A stretch of DNA of 64,000 nucleotides from Fluviicola sp. (GTDB lineage Bacteria; Bacteroidota; Bacteroidia; Flavobacteriales_D; Crocinitomicaceae), in the NCBI GenBank assembly GCA_029866325.1, contig JARWZO010000010.1, positions 1 through 64,000 on the forward strand, given 5' to 3'. The position numbers and the translations under genes were made by a program. This document shows positions 8,374 through 17,914 of this stretch, piece after piece (the first letter of the stretch is position 1; every line of letters begins with the position of its first letter). The notes below the pieces were generated by a model. That model worked only from the letters and a program-made list of their open reading frames with translations. It was not told the DNA's origin and ran no database searches.

Positions 8374-8772
8374 TCAGGCTGACAGCGCTAATTTTGTTCT
8401 GTATACTAGTCTTTTATATTCAAGCTTGCGTGATCGAAAATTTACCAGTAAGCCAATCTGTAAGCCAGATACACATAGATAATTGATTGTTTGTTCCATA
8501 TGCTCTTTGCTAAGGTTGGTCGCTGTTTTAATTTCTAGAACAATATCATCCATAACAACAAAGTCTGCATAAAATTTATGCGGTAAAATGGTGTTTTTGT
8601 AATGAACTGCAAATTCTTTCTCTCGTTCAAAGGCAATTTCCCTATTTCTGAGCTCATACTCTAATGCATCTTTGTAAACTATTTCGGAGAAGCCGCTTCC
8701 CAATTGGGAATGTACCTCCATGCAAATTCCTATAATTTCATAGGTTTTTTCTTCAAAAAGGAATGTTTTCAT
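8374..8772 (-). CDS. GxxExxY family protein
   Basis: Starting at the inner Met (8772) gives 132 residues beginning MKTFLFEEKTYEIIGICMEVH, the usual family beginning; the frame is also open to an ATG at 8799. The signature GSGFSEIVY (G-x2-E-x2-Y), FYADFVVMDDIVLEIKTA and the terminal LLVNFRSRKLEYKRLV match the family. The D...E-x-K spacing in DFVVMDDIVLEIK resembles a PD-(D/E)XK nuclease core, so a nuclease-like role is possible but unproven. In Bacteroidota these genes are typically solitary in repeat-rich intergenic DNA, as here: inverted 12-mers flank the gene and a 20-bp palindrome lies upstream. Confidence 0.88.
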   Translation of the reverse strand: MKTFLFEEKTYEIIGICMEVHSQLGSGFSEIVYKDALEYELRNREIAFEREKEFAVHYKNTILPHKFYADFVVMDDIVLEIKTATNLSKEHMEQTINYLCVSGLQIGLLVNFRSRKLEYKRLVYRTKLALSA

Positions 8773-8861
8773 TCTATTTAAGATAGTGAAAAAGATCACT
8801 TACTTACAAATCGCGACGAAAAAAAACGAGTGATTTTATATTAGAATTTAGATAATCATTT

Positions 8862-8881
8862 CGTATCGGCTAGCCGATACG
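8862..8881. repeat. 20-bp perfect palindrome
   Basis: CGTATCGGCTAGCCGATACG equals its own reverse complement and has no loop. It lies upstream of the GxxExxY gene within the 232-base intergenic stretch before hemW. It could be a dimeric operator or part of the repeat unit that brackets the gene. Confidence 0.6.
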
Positions 8882-8950
8882 TTTCATCGCATCTTTCTAC
8901 ATATAGCTTTTCCAACATTCAGCGAGGGCGTTAGCCGAGCTTAAATCCGT

Positions 8951-8962
8951 GCATCTGTGGGA
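8951..8962 (-). repeat. Right inverted repeat flanking the GxxExxY gene
   Basis: GCATCTGTGGGA is the reverse complement of the copy at 8341-8352. Just after it GAGTTACCC occurs twice (8989-8997 and 9002-9010), the second copy running into the end of hemW. Confidence 0.5.
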
Positions 8963-9004
8963 TATCGAATCAATAGTTATCTACGTTGAGTTACCCGAGT
9001 TGAG

Positions 9005-10132
9005 TTACCCTATCACAAACAAATCACTCGCAATCGCATCTGCCAGCAAACGTCCTGAAGAAGTAAGCAAAATATGCGTTTCCGTTTCAACAACCGTTCC
9101 CGATTGTTTCCAGCTTTCTAGTTTCGTATACCAATCTTCATCATGAACTAGCAACGCCTTAAGTTCGGCTTTACTGACACCCCATTTGGTGCGCAAACCC
9201 ACCATTAGCAATTCATTGAAACGATCCTGATTCGTTAATTCTTCTACCGTTTCCGGAAGAACTCCTTCCTCTATTTGCCGAATATACAACTGATTATTGG
9301 CCACGTTCCAGTAACGGTTTGTGCCATCATAACCATGTGCCGACGGACCAATAGCAACATATTTTTTTCCCTGCCAATAAGCCGTATTGTGTTGTGAATA
9401 CTTGCCTTCTTTGGCAAAATTGGAAATCTCGTACTGCTCAAAACCGGCTTTCGCGAGTGTTGAAACCAATAATTCGAATTGTTCAGATTGCTGATCGGCA
9501 TTCGACGGGTGAATCTTACCACTTTTTACCCAAGATGCCAGAACCGTTTTTTCTTCAATCGTAAGGCAATAGGCCGAAATATGGTTCACGCCCAAACCAA
9601 TCACCCGATTCAGTTGTTCTAACCACGCTTGTTGCGAAAGGTCCGGCAAGCCATACATCAAGTCAACTGTCAATTGATCAAATCCTACAGCAATGGCTCG
9701 TTCAACTGCGGTAAATCCTTCATGCGCTGTATGTGTGCGATTCATCCATGACAATTGTTCGTTGGTGAAGGATTGAATACCTATGCTCAACCTATTCACA
9801 CCGGCCATTTTCCAAGCAATCAACTGATCAGTTGAGCAATCATCGGGGTTGCATTCCAGCGTGATTTCTTTTACAGCAGATGCGTTGTAATTGGCGTAAA
9901 TGGTTGAGAGTAATGCTTCGATTTCTGCTCCGCTAAGCAAACTTGGAGTTCCACCACCAAAATAAACAGTTTCAATTACTTCCTTTTGCCAAGAAGGTGC
10001 ACGCAATTGTAATTCGCTTGAAAGTGCCTTTAATAAATTACCTCGATAAGATTCAAAGGTGGTAGAAAAGTGAAAGTCACAGTACGTACATTGTTTCGCA
10101 CAAAAGGGAATATGAATGTAAATACCTGCCAT
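9005..10132 (-). CDS. hemW: HemW-like radical SAM protein (heme chaperone family)
   Basis: The start at 10132 gives a 375-residue protein opening MAGIYIHIPFCAKQCTYCDF, which contains the radical-SAM C-x3-C-x2-C cluster; an upstream ATG at 10165 adds 11 residues that do not resemble the family. Further family marks are YFGGGTPSLL, ITLECNPDD, NRLSIGIQSF, DLMYGLPD and EQYEISNFA. HemW-type proteins bind heme and an Fe-S cluster and were long annotated as oxygen-independent coproporphyrinogen oxidase-like. HemN itself has a different cluster context, so HemW is preferred. Confidence 0.88.
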   Translation of the reverse strand: MAGIYIHIPFCAKQCTYCDFHFSTTFESYRGNLLKALSSELQLRAPSWQKEVIETVYFGGGTPSLLSGAEIEALLSTIYANYNASAVKEITLECNPDDCSTDQLIAWKMAGVNRLSIGIQSFTNEQLSWMNRTHTAHEGFTAVERAIAVGFDQLTVDLMYGLPDLSQQAWLEQLNRVIGLGVNHISAYCLTIEEKTVLASWVKSGKIHPSNADQQSEQFELLVSTLAKAGFEQYEISNFAKEGKYSQHNTAYWQGKKYVAIGPSAHGYDGTNRYWNVANNQLYIRQIEEGVLPETVEELTNQDRFNELLMVGLRTKWGVSKAELKALLVHDEDWYTKLESWKQSGTVVETETHILLTSSGRLLADAIASDLFVIG

Positions 10133-10247
10133 GAGCGCGAAATTAGTGCAAATGTTGTGATTCAATCATTCGAACTTGCGAAATCCAAATGTTAAAAAAA
10201 GCTTTCGGCTTTGTTGATTCAACAGAATAGCTTACTTTTCTTTCGTT

Positions 10248-10598
10248 ATGGGATTCAAAGAACAACAAGCAGCCATTCAACGCGAACTCGATCGATTTAT
10301 CGACTTGTTAGGCATTATGTTGCCTCGTTATTCGCGCATGTTGAAACGTGACGATTTGAATGAAGAAGAATTGCACGAATTGGGCGAAATGGAACATTTC
10401 CTTATTGGTGTGAACGGACGCATTTCAGAAATCAAGCAATTATTGGAAGAAGATGTCTTCGGTCATTCGATTGATTATTACTATAAACTGAAGCATCAAG
10501 CTCAAAAAGGTGATGAAAACGCCCTGCGTAAAATGAACAAACTCCGCGATTCATTCAATGAATCGTTGCAGGCAGGCACCATGATTCATTGGAATTAA
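10248..10598 (+). CDS. Small helical protein of unknown function
   Basis: The 116-residue protein is highly charged and almost wholly helical by eye (for example QREELDRFIDLL-like amphipathic stretches and MEHFLIGVNGRISEIKQLLEED). It has no signal peptide, membrane helix or metal motif. I do not recognise the family. It is divergent from hemW (115 bases between start codons) and followed by a perfect inverted repeat at 10627-10687. Confidence 0.65.
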   Translation: MGFKEQQAAIQRELDRFIDLLGIMLPRYSRMLKRDDLNEEELHELGEMEHFLIGVNGRISEIKQLLEEDVFGHSIDYYYKLKHQAQKGDENALRKMNKLRDSFNESLQAGTMIHWN

Positions 10599-10626
10599 TT
10601 ACAGCCTTCCAAATACAGAAAACATC

Positions 10627-10687
10627 GTTCGTAATATTGCAAATTTACGTGGAGATTATTGATATGCCAATTTGCAATATTACGAAC
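10627..10687. repeat. Perfect 19-bp inverted repeat with 23-base loop
   Basis: GTTCGTAATATTGCAAATT at 10627-10645 is perfectly reversed at 10669-10687. It fills the 127-base gap between the 116-residue gene and the patatin gene. It has no T-run after the second arm, so it is not a standard terminator; it could be a recombination or binding site, or a processed RNA hairpin. Confidence 0.7.
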
Positions 10688-10725
10688 AGTTATTCAACTG
10701 TTTCTCAATTCATTAATCCCATTCT

Positions 10726-11625
10726 TTGAAAACCCCTCAAAAAGCATTAATCATTCAGGGCGGTGGATTCAAAACCGCCTTTACCACCGGCGTATTGGAT
10801 GCTTTTTTAGAAGCCGGTTACAACCCGTTTATGATTTATGCCGGAGTCTCGGGCGGAGCAAATGCGCTTTCTTATTACTTGGCAAATCAGCATGGAAGTT
10901 GCATTGCATCAATCGACGAATTGATGAAAGATACACAACCCAAGTTGAGTAGAATCGTAAAGACAGGAACGCTTTTAAACGTCGATTTTTTTCATGAAAT
11001 TGCCGATTCACTGGTTCCGCTTGATATGCGACACATCATCAATCATCAGCTGCACAAGAAAATTGGCATTGTTATGACCAACCGCGAAACCGGAAATCCG
11101 CATTATTTTGAGCCGTCGCCCGAAAATTGGGTTGAAGCGCTTATCGCGTCTTGTGCGCTGCCTTTTGTATCCAAAGGAAAACACATCATCAACGGTGTTG
11201 AATACATGGATGGCGGCTGGAGCGACCCGATTCCGGTAGAATGGGCAATCCTGCAAGGCGCAACTGATATCACGGTTATCCGAACCTCGCCGGCCCAACA
11301 ACGACAAAAACAAGCCCTTCATGATTACCTCGGATCGTTGTATCACCGAAAAGACGAAGTATTAAAAACCATTTTTGCCGAAAATCACGTGCGATACAAC
11401 CAAACACTCGATTTTATTGAGGCAAACCCGTACAATGTGACGATCCGGCAAATTGCACCGGAACACGATCTGCAAACCGGTTCGTTTACCAAAATGAAAA
11501 AAGCGCTCTATCCGGATTACGAATACGGGGTAAAATTGGGACGCGAGTATCTAGATCTGTTGACTCAAGATACATCAACGTTTTCGAAACTTTCCAAAAC
11601 AAAAAACCCCGCTAGTTTAACCTAA
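10726..11625 (+). CDS. Patatin-like phospholipase
   Basis: The 299-residue protein starts at a TTG (no ATG gives the full family N terminus). It has the oxyanion loop IIQGGGFKTAFTTGVLDAF, the nucleophile elbow GVSGGA with Ser42, and the dyad Asp in YMDGGWSDPIP near residue 162. It resembles the short YjjU-like bacterial patatins and should be a cytoplasmic or membrane-associated lipid acyl hydrolase. Its last codons overlap the terminator of the convergent dehydrogenase gene. Confidence 0.9.
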   Translation: MKTPQKALIIQGGGFKTAFTTGVLDAFLEAGYNPFMIYAGVSGGANALSYYLANQHGSCIASIDELMKDTQPKLSRIVKTGTLLNVDFFHEIADSLVPLDMRHIINHQLHKKIGIVMTNRETGNPHYFEPSPENWVEALIASCALPFVSKGKHIINGVEYMDGGWSDPIPVEWAILQGATDITVIRTSPAQQRQKQALHDYLGSLYHRKDEVLKTIFAENHVRYNQTLDFIEANPYNVTIRQIAPEHDLQTGSFTKMKKALYPDYEYGVKLGREYLDLLTQDTSTFSKLSKTKNPASLT

Positions 11626-11630
11626 CGGGG
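11600..11630 (-). terminator. Rho-independent terminator of the acyl-CoA dehydrogenase gene
   Basis: CCCCGCTAG (11607-11615) and CTAACGGGG (11622-11630) form a stem with one mismatch and a six-base loop; on the minus strand a T-run follows. It lies inside the end of the convergent patatin gene, so the two genes share these bases. Confidence 0.8.
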
Positions 11631-11651
11631 CTGAGTAATAATCAATTGATC

Positions 11652-12851
11652 TTATTTTTTCTCCGGCATTTCGCGCGTAAACGCAGGGATACCGGTAACA
11701 TCCATTCCTGTTATCAACAAGTGAATATCATGCGTTCCCTCGTATGTCAACACCGATTCTAAGTTCGCCATGTGACGCATCATGGAATATTCACTGGTAA
11801 TTCCCATTCCACCGTGAATCTGACGAGCCTCACGAGCAATGTCCAATGCAATCTCTACATTGTTGCGTTTGATCATCGAAATTTGTGCAGATGTCGCTTT
11901 TCCTTCGTTGCGCAATTGACCTACACGCAATGTAATAAACTGCGCTTTGGTAATCTCGGTGATCATTTCAGCCAATTTCTTTTGTGTCAATTGGAAAGCA
12001 CCGATTGGAACACCAAATTGTGTACGTTGCTGTGCATAGCGTAAAGCCTGATCGTAACAATCCATTGCCGCACCTAAAGCACCCCAGGCAATACCGAAAC
12101 GAGCAGAATCCAAGCAGCTCAACGGAGCGCCCAAACCACTGCGACCCGGTAACAAGTTTTCTTTCGGAACTTTTACATTCACAAAAATCAATTCACCTGT
12201 TGCAGAAGCACGCAACGATAATTTCCCGTGCATTTCTGGTGTTGAAAAACCTTCCATTCCACGTTCAACAACCAAACCATGTATGCGGCCGGTTTCATCT
12301 TTCGCCCAAACAACCGCGATATCGGCAAATGGAGCATTCGAAATCCACATTTTAGCACCATTCAACAAATAATGGTCGCCCATATCTTTGAAGTTGGTAA
12401 TCATGCTTCCGGGATCAGATCCATGATCGGGTTCCGTCAAACCGAAACAACCCATCATTTCACCTGTAGCCAATTTTGGCAAGTATTTTTGTTTTTGCGC
12501 TTCGTTACCGTATTTCCAGATAGGGTACATCACCAACGAACTTTGTACGGAAGCCGTAGATCGAAGACCGGAATCACAACGCTCCAACTCTTGCATGATC
12601 AATCCGTAAGAAATCTGATCCAAGCCCGGTCCACCGTATTCCTCAGGAATATAAGGTCCGAAAGCACCGATTTCTCCAAGACCTTTCAACAAATGCATCG
12701 GAAAAGTTGCCTTCTCGTAATGTTCGTCGATAATCGGTGAAACTTCTTTTTTCACCCATGCGCGTGCTGCGTCGCGCACCAATTTTTGCTCATCCGTAAG
12801 CAATTCATCCATGTTCAGGTAATCCGGATGTGTGTATAAATCAGTTGCCAT
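11652..12851 (-). CDS. gcdH: Glutaryl-CoA dehydrogenase-like acyl-CoA dehydrogenase
   Basis: The 399-residue flavoprotein shows the acyl-CoA dehydrogenase layout: N-terminal helical domain, middle domain with CFGLTEPDHGSDP and GAKMWISN, and C-terminal helices with RTQFGVPIGAFQLTQ and RQIHGGMGI. The segment YEGTHDIHLLI near residue 370 places the catalytic Glu where glutaryl-CoA dehydrogenases have it, and the N-terminal and C-terminal (GMDVTGIPAF) ends fit that subgroup. The reaction would be oxidation and decarboxylation of glutaryl-CoA to crotonyl-CoA in Lys/Trp breakdown. Substrate assignment is by motif only. Confidence 0.82.
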   Translation of the reverse strand: MATDLYTHPDYLNMDELLTDEQKLVRDAARAWVKKEVSPIIDEHYEKATFPMHLLKGLGEIGAFGPYIPEEYGGPGLDQISYGLIMQELERCDSGLRSTASVQSSLVMYPIWKYGNEAQKQKYLPKLATGEMMGCFGLTEPDHGSDPGSMITNFKDMGDHYLLNGAKMWISNAPFADIAVVWAKDETGRIHGLVVERGMEGFSTPEMHGKLSLRASATGELIFVNVKVPKENLLPGRSGLGAPLSCLDSARFGIAWGALGAAMDCYDQALRYAQQRTQFGVPIGAFQLTQKKLAEMITEITKAQFITLRVGQLRNEGKATSAQISMIKRNNVEIALDIAREARQIHGGMGITSEYSMMRHMANLESVLTYEGTHDIHLLITGMDVTGIPAFTREMPEKK

Positions 12852-12994
12852 CAGCTATTTGTTTACATTTTAACACTGCAAAAGTAATCATAAACCCCGA
12901 ATCCAAGAGAATTCGGTGAAACCTACTCTTGATTCCTCTCAGTTGTTTAACAAGTTTCCACCGCTTTTGTGCGAAATGAACCGTAAAACCGTTT

Positions 12995-13028
12995 TTTGCC
13001 AAGGAGCAATAAAGAAATAGTAACTTTG
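12995..13028 (+). promoter_or_regulatory. Candidate promoter for DUF4271-hemD
   Basis: TTTG at 12995-12998 and TAACTTTG at 13021-13028 match the Bacteroidota -33 (TTTG) and -7 (TAnnTTTG) elements with a 22-base spacing. The start codon at 13056 follows after 27 bases. It lies in the 204-base divergent gap between gcdH and the DUF4271 gene. Confidence 0.6.
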
Positions 13029-13055
13029 CACTTGATTTTATACTAAACTGAAATC

Positions 13056-13763
13056 ATGTCTGCGCTGTTAACACTCCAAAACGAATTGCCTCCGCACCTT
13101 ACTCCGCGAACAACTTCGGAATCAGGTGTGGTATTGGCACTTTTCGTGGTCTGTGTTTTATTGGTAGCAGTAGCCCGTTTTCGCGAAAAACAAGTGTTCA
13201 TCTACCTCTTTCAAGCCGTATTCTTTTTGCGTCCGCTCGACGATATGGCCAAAGACGAGTACAAAGCACAATCGGCGACTTCTGTACTGTTCATTCTGCA
13301 ATTTTTGGTCATTACCGCCGGATCGGTTTACTGGTTGTTTTTTCGGTTTGAACCGTTAAGCAACTGGAATCAACTACTCATACCGCTCTTTGTGCCGGGC
13401 ATTTATTTTCTATACCAACTGATTGTGAGTAATCTCGCAGCTCGATTCAGCGGAAACTCGGGCATTCTGCAGGAGTTCAATTACTTTTCCTTAGTGTTAA
13501 CACAACTCTTCGGTTTGTTATTATTACTTGAATTATTTGTTAGCTACTTTCAACCGGCTTTTGTGTTTAAAAGCGCGTGGATAATCGCTATTACCTATTT
13601 GACTTACTTGCTCATACGATTCTTACGCGGTTTTTGGATCGTGGGCAAACAAGGGGTGCCGTGGTATTACATTATTTTGTACTTTTGGAGCCTTGAAATT
13701 CTACCGCTACTAATAGTTGTAAAACTATTTTATTACGATGAGTTTCAGACTTGGATTGGTTGA
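13056..13763 (+). CDS. DUF4271 family membrane protein
   Basis: The 235-residue protein has about six membrane helices and the family-like features: an early VAVARFREKQVF segment after the first helix, an FLRGFW motif in the fifth-to-sixth helix region and a terminal FWSLEILPLL. The family is largely restricted to Bacteroidota and its function is not known. The hemD-like gene follows 29 bases later, the arrangement I expect for this family, which suggests co-transcription. Confidence 0.8.
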   Translation: MSALLTLQNELPPHLTPRTTSESGVVLALFVVCVLLVAVARFREKQVFIYLFQAVFFLRPLDDMAKDEYKAQSATSVLFILQFLVITAGSVYWLFFRFEPLSNWNQLLIPLFVPGIYFLYQLIVSNLAARFSGNSGILQEFNYFSLVLTQLFGLLLLLELFVSYFQPAFVFKSAWIIAITYLTYLLIRFLRGFWIVGKQGVPWYYIILYFWSLEILPLLIVVKLFYYDEFQTWIG

Positions 13764-13792
13764 TTGTTTAACATTAAAAACTACATAAAACC

Positions 13793-14542
13793 TTGAGCAT
13801 CAAGACGATTTTGGTTTCTCAACCAAAACCTGAGGGGGAGAAATCGCCATATTACGATTTGGCGGACAAGTACAAACTGAAAATCGATTTCAGACCTTTT
13901 ATTCACGTAGAAGGAGTCGCTGCGCAAGAATTTCGCCAGCAAAAAGTCAATATACCGGAATATACAGCTATTATACTTACCTCTAAAACGGCGGTCGATC
14001 ACTTTTTCCGTATTGCCGAAGAAATTCGCTTCGAAGTACCAGACTCCATGAAATACTTCTGTATTTCTGAGGCTGTAGCACTTTATTTACAGAAATACGT
14101 TACGTATCGTAAACGCAAAATTTTCTTTGGTAAACAAACCATCGAAGATTTGATTGATCCGGTAAAAAAGCACAAAACCGAGAAATTCCTGTTGCCGTGT
14201 ACCGATATCTTACGCGATAAAATTCCGGAAACATTGGAAGCAGCTAAAATTCCGTTTACCAAAGCCATGCTTTACCGTACGGTAGCCTCCGATTTGAGCG
14301 ATTTGGAAGATGTGTACTATGACATGCTGGTGTTCTTTAGCCCGGGTGGAATTGAATCGCTGATGAAAAACTTCCCCGATTTCAAGCAAAACACCACGGT
14401 TATTGCCGCTTTCGGACCTACAACAGCCAACGCAGTGATTAAAAACAACCTGCGGTTGGATGTTCACGCACCAATGCCTCATGCCCCGAGTATGACAGCA
14501 GCCATCGAGCAATTCATCAAAGAATACAACAAAAAGAAATAA
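13793..14542 (+). CDS. hemD: Uroporphyrinogen-III synthase
   Basis: The 249-residue protein starts at a TTG. It has the two-lobe HemD layout: an N-terminal QPKPEGEKSPY segment, IILTSKTAVDHFF, YFCISEAVALYLQ, then FFSPGGIESLM and IAAFGPTTANAV near the C terminus. The enzyme closes hydroxymethylbilane with inversion of ring D on the way to heme. Conservation in this family is low, so the call relies on overall pattern and on the DUF4271 gene upstream. A terminator follows at 14559. Confidence 0.85.
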   Translation: MSIKTILVSQPKPEGEKSPYYDLADKYKLKIDFRPFIHVEGVAAQEFRQQKVNIPEYTAIILTSKTAVDHFFRIAEEIRFEVPDSMKYFCISEAVALYLQKYVTYRKRKIFFGKQTIEDLIDPVKKHKTEKFLLPCTDILRDKIPETLEAAKIPFTKAMLYRTVASDLSDLEDVYYDMLVFFSPGGIESLMKNFPDFKQNTTVIAAFGPTTANAVIKNNLRLDVHAPMPHAPSMTAAIEQFIKEYNKKK

Positions 14543-14558
14543 GCACTGTGGTGTTGAG

Positions 14559-14595
14559 AAAAGCGTCTTGTAACTACGAGGCGCTTTTGTTGTTT
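14559..14595 (+). terminator. Terminator after hemD
   Basis: AAAAGCGTCT (14559-14568) pairs with AGGCGCTTTT (14579-14588), with one G-U pair, around a ten-base loop and followed by TGTTGTTTT. It closes the DUF4271-hemD unit before the PBP1A gene. Confidence 0.8.
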
Positions 14596-14698
14596 TATGC
14601 AAATTTGTACAGCGGAAACAATCGTGGCAATTTTTATATTTTGTTAGCAACCAAACTTCGATAGTTTCTCGTTATTTTTACCACACATAAAGTGTCTT

Positions 14699-17209
14699 AT
14701 GGCAAAACAAAATAAGCCTGTTGGTCCTGCATTTACTGAGAAGCAGCACAAACGCGCAACCATCATCTACTGGCTCGGAGCTACCTTTCCGCTCTACTTT
14801 ATTGCCTGTTTATTGCTTTTTCAATCGGAAGACGACCTTCCGCCCGTGGCAATGCTCGACAATCCGCCCGAATTATTGGCTTCCGTAATCTATGCCGATG
14901 ACGGTGAAACCGAATTGGGTCGTTACTGGAAAATCAACCGGACGAGCGTCGACTACAACCAGATTTCATCGCACGTTACCGACGCATTGATCGCTACCGA
15001 AGATGAGCGTTTTCACGATCATTCTGGTGTGGATGTGCGTGCTTTGATGCGTGCAATTAGTAACGCCGGTGGTTCCGGGGGAGCATCTACCATTACTCAA
15101 CAGTTGGCGAAGCAGTTGTTTACCATCCAGATACGTGAACGCGAAGAAATGGCGCGTGCCCAAGGGATTGAAATGAATGAAGCTCCAAGTGGTCGCATCG
15201 GTCGTATGTGGGACCGTTTGAACGAAAAAGCGAGAGAGAACATCATCGCTACCCGTTTGGAAAAACGCTTTACCAAAGAAGAAATCATCACCATGTACCT
15301 GAATCAGTTCGATTTCCTGTACAATGCCGTTGGAATTGCCAATGCATCGAAGGTGTATTTTAATAAAAAGCCGAAAGACCTTAACAAAGAAGAGGCGGCT
15401 ATGTTGGTGGGAATGTGTAAAAATCCTACACAGTTTAATCCCTACACTTTCAAAATCAGAAATTACCGCCAGATCATCGCCAACAAAAAAGGTGTTGGTC
15501 CCAACGCGGTCACCAAACAAGAAATTACCGATGCCCGAGCTGCAGATAGTATTCGTGCTGTAGGTCGAAGAAATCAGGTATTGTTTCAATGGCTTAGTAA
15601 TTCTGACAACGATGCGCTTCGCACCAAAATAACCCGTGCAGAATACGAAAAACTGTGCAAATTACCCCTGAAAACCGATTACCAGATCGTGGATCACAAA
15701 CGCGGCATTGCACCATATTTCCGTGAGTCATTGCGCAGTGAAGTAACCGCCTTGTTGAACGAAAAGAAAAAAGACGGTTCCCTGCGTTTCAAACGCGCCG
15801 ATGGTTTGCCATATGATATTTACCGCGACGGTTTGCGAATCTACACCACCATCAATGCCGATATGCAACAATATGCAGAGGCAGCAGTTGATGAGCACTT
15901 GAAAGAAACCTTGCAGCCACAATTCGACCGCAACAACAAGGGCGGAAAAAACTGGCCGTTCTCCAACAGATTGAACGATACGGAAGTGAAGAACATCATG
16001 AGAAGTTCCATGAAACGTTCAGACCGCTATATCAATATGAAAGCGGCAGGTTTCTCGGAGCAAGAAATTACCAATACCTTCAATGCGCCGACACAAATGC
16101 GCATTTTTTCCTGGAAAGGTGAACGCGATACGATCATGTCACCCATGGATTCTATCCGTTACTACAAATCGTTTTTGCAAGCCGGTTTGATCTCCATCGA
16201 ACCGAGTACCGGATTCATAAAAGCGTGGGTAGGCGGTACCAACATCGATTATTTTGCTTACGATCACGTTCGTTTGGGTCGTCGTCAGGTTGGTTCAACC
16301 ATCAAACCGTTTGTTTACGGAGCAGGAATTACCATGAATGTGGTAAAACCGGGGATGGTGATTCCGGATATCAACTATTGTGTGGATTTGTTTGACCCAA
16401 GCGGAAATCCCGATGGTCAGTGGTGCCCGAGAAATTCAGACGGAAGTGGCGCCGGAGGAACGGTTTCCATCAAAAAAGGATTGGCGTTGTCGAAAAACAA
16501 CGTAGCCGTCTACATCATGTCGAAAATGGGCGCACAAGCCGGACCGCAAACCGTGGCCAAACTGATGCGTAGCATGGATATTAACCTCAGCGATGCAGAT
16601 GTTGTACCTGCCATGTGTCTTGGTTCAATGGATTTATCGCTCTACGAATTGGTAGGTGCTCAGGCCTCTTTTGTCAACAAAGGAATCTTTAATAAACCAA
16701 CCTCTATTTTACGCATTGAAGACCGTTCGGGCAATGTGATTTACAGCGCCAAGTCCGTTTCACGCGAAGCAATGAATGAAAACGTAGCTTACGCGGTATT
16801 GAAAATGATGAAGGGTGTGGTTGAAGGCGGAACTGGAAGCCGTTTGCGCTATGCAACTGATTGGGGCGGAATCACCTATCCTACGGCCGGAAAAACGGGA
16901 ACCACACAAAACAACTCCGACGGTTGGTTTATCGGGCTTACACCCGATTTAGCTACAGGTGTTTGGGTGGGCGCTGAAGATCGTGGTGTGCGTTTCAAAT
17001 CAACCGATCAGGGACAAGGAGCACGAGTCGCTATGCCGATTTACGGGTATTACATGAATAAAGTGTACAAAGACCCTAAAATTGCGCTCTCGACCACTGA
17101 TTTTGATAAACCATCGGGCTTCGATGACAGTATTTTCGATCTCACAGGAGAAGAATGGCAACCCGCCGCAGATGAAGTAGAACCCGAGATACCTGAAATA
17201 GTCATTTAG
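14699..17209 (+). CDS. Penicillin-binding protein 1A (transglycosylase/transpeptidase)
   Basis: The 836-residue protein has one N-terminal membrane helix (~25-44), a GT51 glycosyltransferase domain ([38 protein letters not shown]) and a penicillin-binding transpeptidase domain with active-site S-x2-K in VGSTIKPF, the SxN-type motif LSKNNVAVY and KTGTT near residue 738. It polymerises and cross-links peptidoglycan at the periplasmic face. Length is typical for Bacteroidota class A PBPs. The CoA-transferase operon begins five bases after its stop, so readthrough is likely. Confidence 0.95.
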   Translation: MAKQNKPVGPAFTEKQHKRATIIYWLGATFPLYFIACLLLFQSEDDLPPVAMLDNPPELLASVIYADDGETELGRYWKINRTSVDYNQISSHVTDALIATEDERFHDHSGVDVRALMRAISNAGGSGGASTITQQLAKQLFTIQIREREEMARAQGIEMNEAPSGRIGRMWDRLNEKARENIIATRLEKRFTKEEIITMYLNQFDFLYNAVGIANASKVYFNKKPKDLNKEEAAMLVGMCKNPTQFNPYTFKIRNYRQIIANKKGVGPNAVTKQEITDARAADSIRAVGRRNQVLFQWLSNSDNDALRTKITRAEYEKLCKLPLKTDYQIVDHKRGIAPYFRESLRSEVTALLNEKKKDGSLRFKRADGLPYDIYRDGLRIYTTINADMQQYAEAAVDEHLKETLQPQFDRNNKGGKNWPFSNRLNDTEVKNIMRSSMKRSDRYINMKAAGFSEQEITNTFNAPTQMRIFSWKGERDTIMSPMDSIRYYKSFLQAGLISIEPSTGFIKAWVGGTNIDYFAYDHVRLGRRQVGSTIKPFVYGAGITMNVVKPGMVIPDINYCVDLFDPSGNPDGQWCPRNSDGSGAGGTVSIKKGLALSKNNVAVYIMSKMGAQAGPQTVAKLMRSMDINLSDADVVPAMCLGSMDLSLYELVGAQASFVNKGIFNKPTSILRIEDRSGNVIYSAKSVSREAMNENVAYAVLKMMKGVVEGGTGSRLRYATDWGGITYPTAGKTGTTQNNSDGWFIGLTPDLATGVWVGAEDRGVRFKSTDQGQGARVAMPIYGYYMNKVYKDPKIALSTTDFDKPSGFDDSIFDLTGEEWQPAADEVEPEIPEIVI

Positions 17210-17214
17210 AATAC

Positions 17215-17913
17215 ATGAACAAAGTAGTTAGTGGCGTAGAAGAAGCGCTCGTTGGAATTGAAGATGGAATGACCCTAATGTTGGGTGGATTCGGTTTGTG
17301 CGGAATTCCTGAAAATTCAATCGGTCAACTGGTGAAATTGGGGATCAAAGATCTTACTTGTATTTCCAACAATGCCGGAGTCGACGATTTTGGGCTTGGA
17401 CTTTTGTTGCAAAACAAGCAGGTTCGCAAAATGATCTCTTCTTACGTTGGTGAAAACGACGAATTCGAACGCCAGATGCTTTCGGGTGAATTGGAAGTGG
17501 ATTTGATTCCGCAAGGATCTCTTGCCGAGCGTTGCCGTGCAGGAGGTGCAGGAATTCCAGCGTTTTTTACACCGGCCGGTTTCGGTACGGAAGTAGCCGA
17601 AGGAAAAGAAGTGCGTATCTTCAATGGCAAACCGCATATTCTGGAAAGCGCATTGACTGCTGATTTCGCCATTGTAAAAGCCTGGAAAGGTGATACGGAA
17701 GGAAATCTGGTATTCAAAGCCACGGCACGCAATTTCAACCCAATGATGGCCATGGCTGGAAAAATCACCATCGCGGAAGTAGAAGAATTGGTTCCTGCAG
17801 GTGAATTGGATCCTAATTTCATCCACACACCGGGCATTTTCGTTCAGCGCATTTTCAAAGGTGAAAGGTTCGAAAAACGCATTGAACAACGCACCGTTCA
17901 ACAGCGAACGTAA
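17215..17913 (+). CDS. scoA: 3-oxoacid CoA-transferase, subunit A
   Basis: The 232-residue protein carries the CoA-transferase alpha features [16 protein letters not shown] near residues 20-35, [12 protein letters not shown], the [16 protein letters not shown] stretch and the [19 protein letters not shown] block. With subunit B it would transfer CoA from succinyl-CoA to acetoacetate. In most genomes subunit B follows directly. Here two membrane protein genes (3.6 kb) separate them. The C terminus ([11 protein letters not shown]) matches the usual SCOT alpha end. Confidence 0.93.
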   Translation: MNKVVSGVEEALVGIEDGMTLMLGGFGLCGIPENSIGQLVKLGIKDLTCISNNAGVDDFGLGLLLQNKQVRKMISSYVGENDEFERQMLSGELEVDLIPQGSLAERCRAGGAGIPAFFTPAGFGTEVAEGKEVRIFNGKPHILESALTADFAIVKAWKGDTEGNLVFKATARNFNPMMAMAGKITIAEVEELVPAGELDPNFIHTPGIFVQRIFKGERFEKRIEQRTVQQRT

Positions 17914-17914
17914 G

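Noticed and set aside
14625-14650. TATATTTTG as PBP1A promoter
   Set aside because: Spacing of the -7 consensus is off by one base and no -33 element is at the usual distance.
17801-17914. Upstream start for GT-C copy 1
   Set aside because: It lies within scoA in another frame and gives residues unlike a membrane-protein N terminus.
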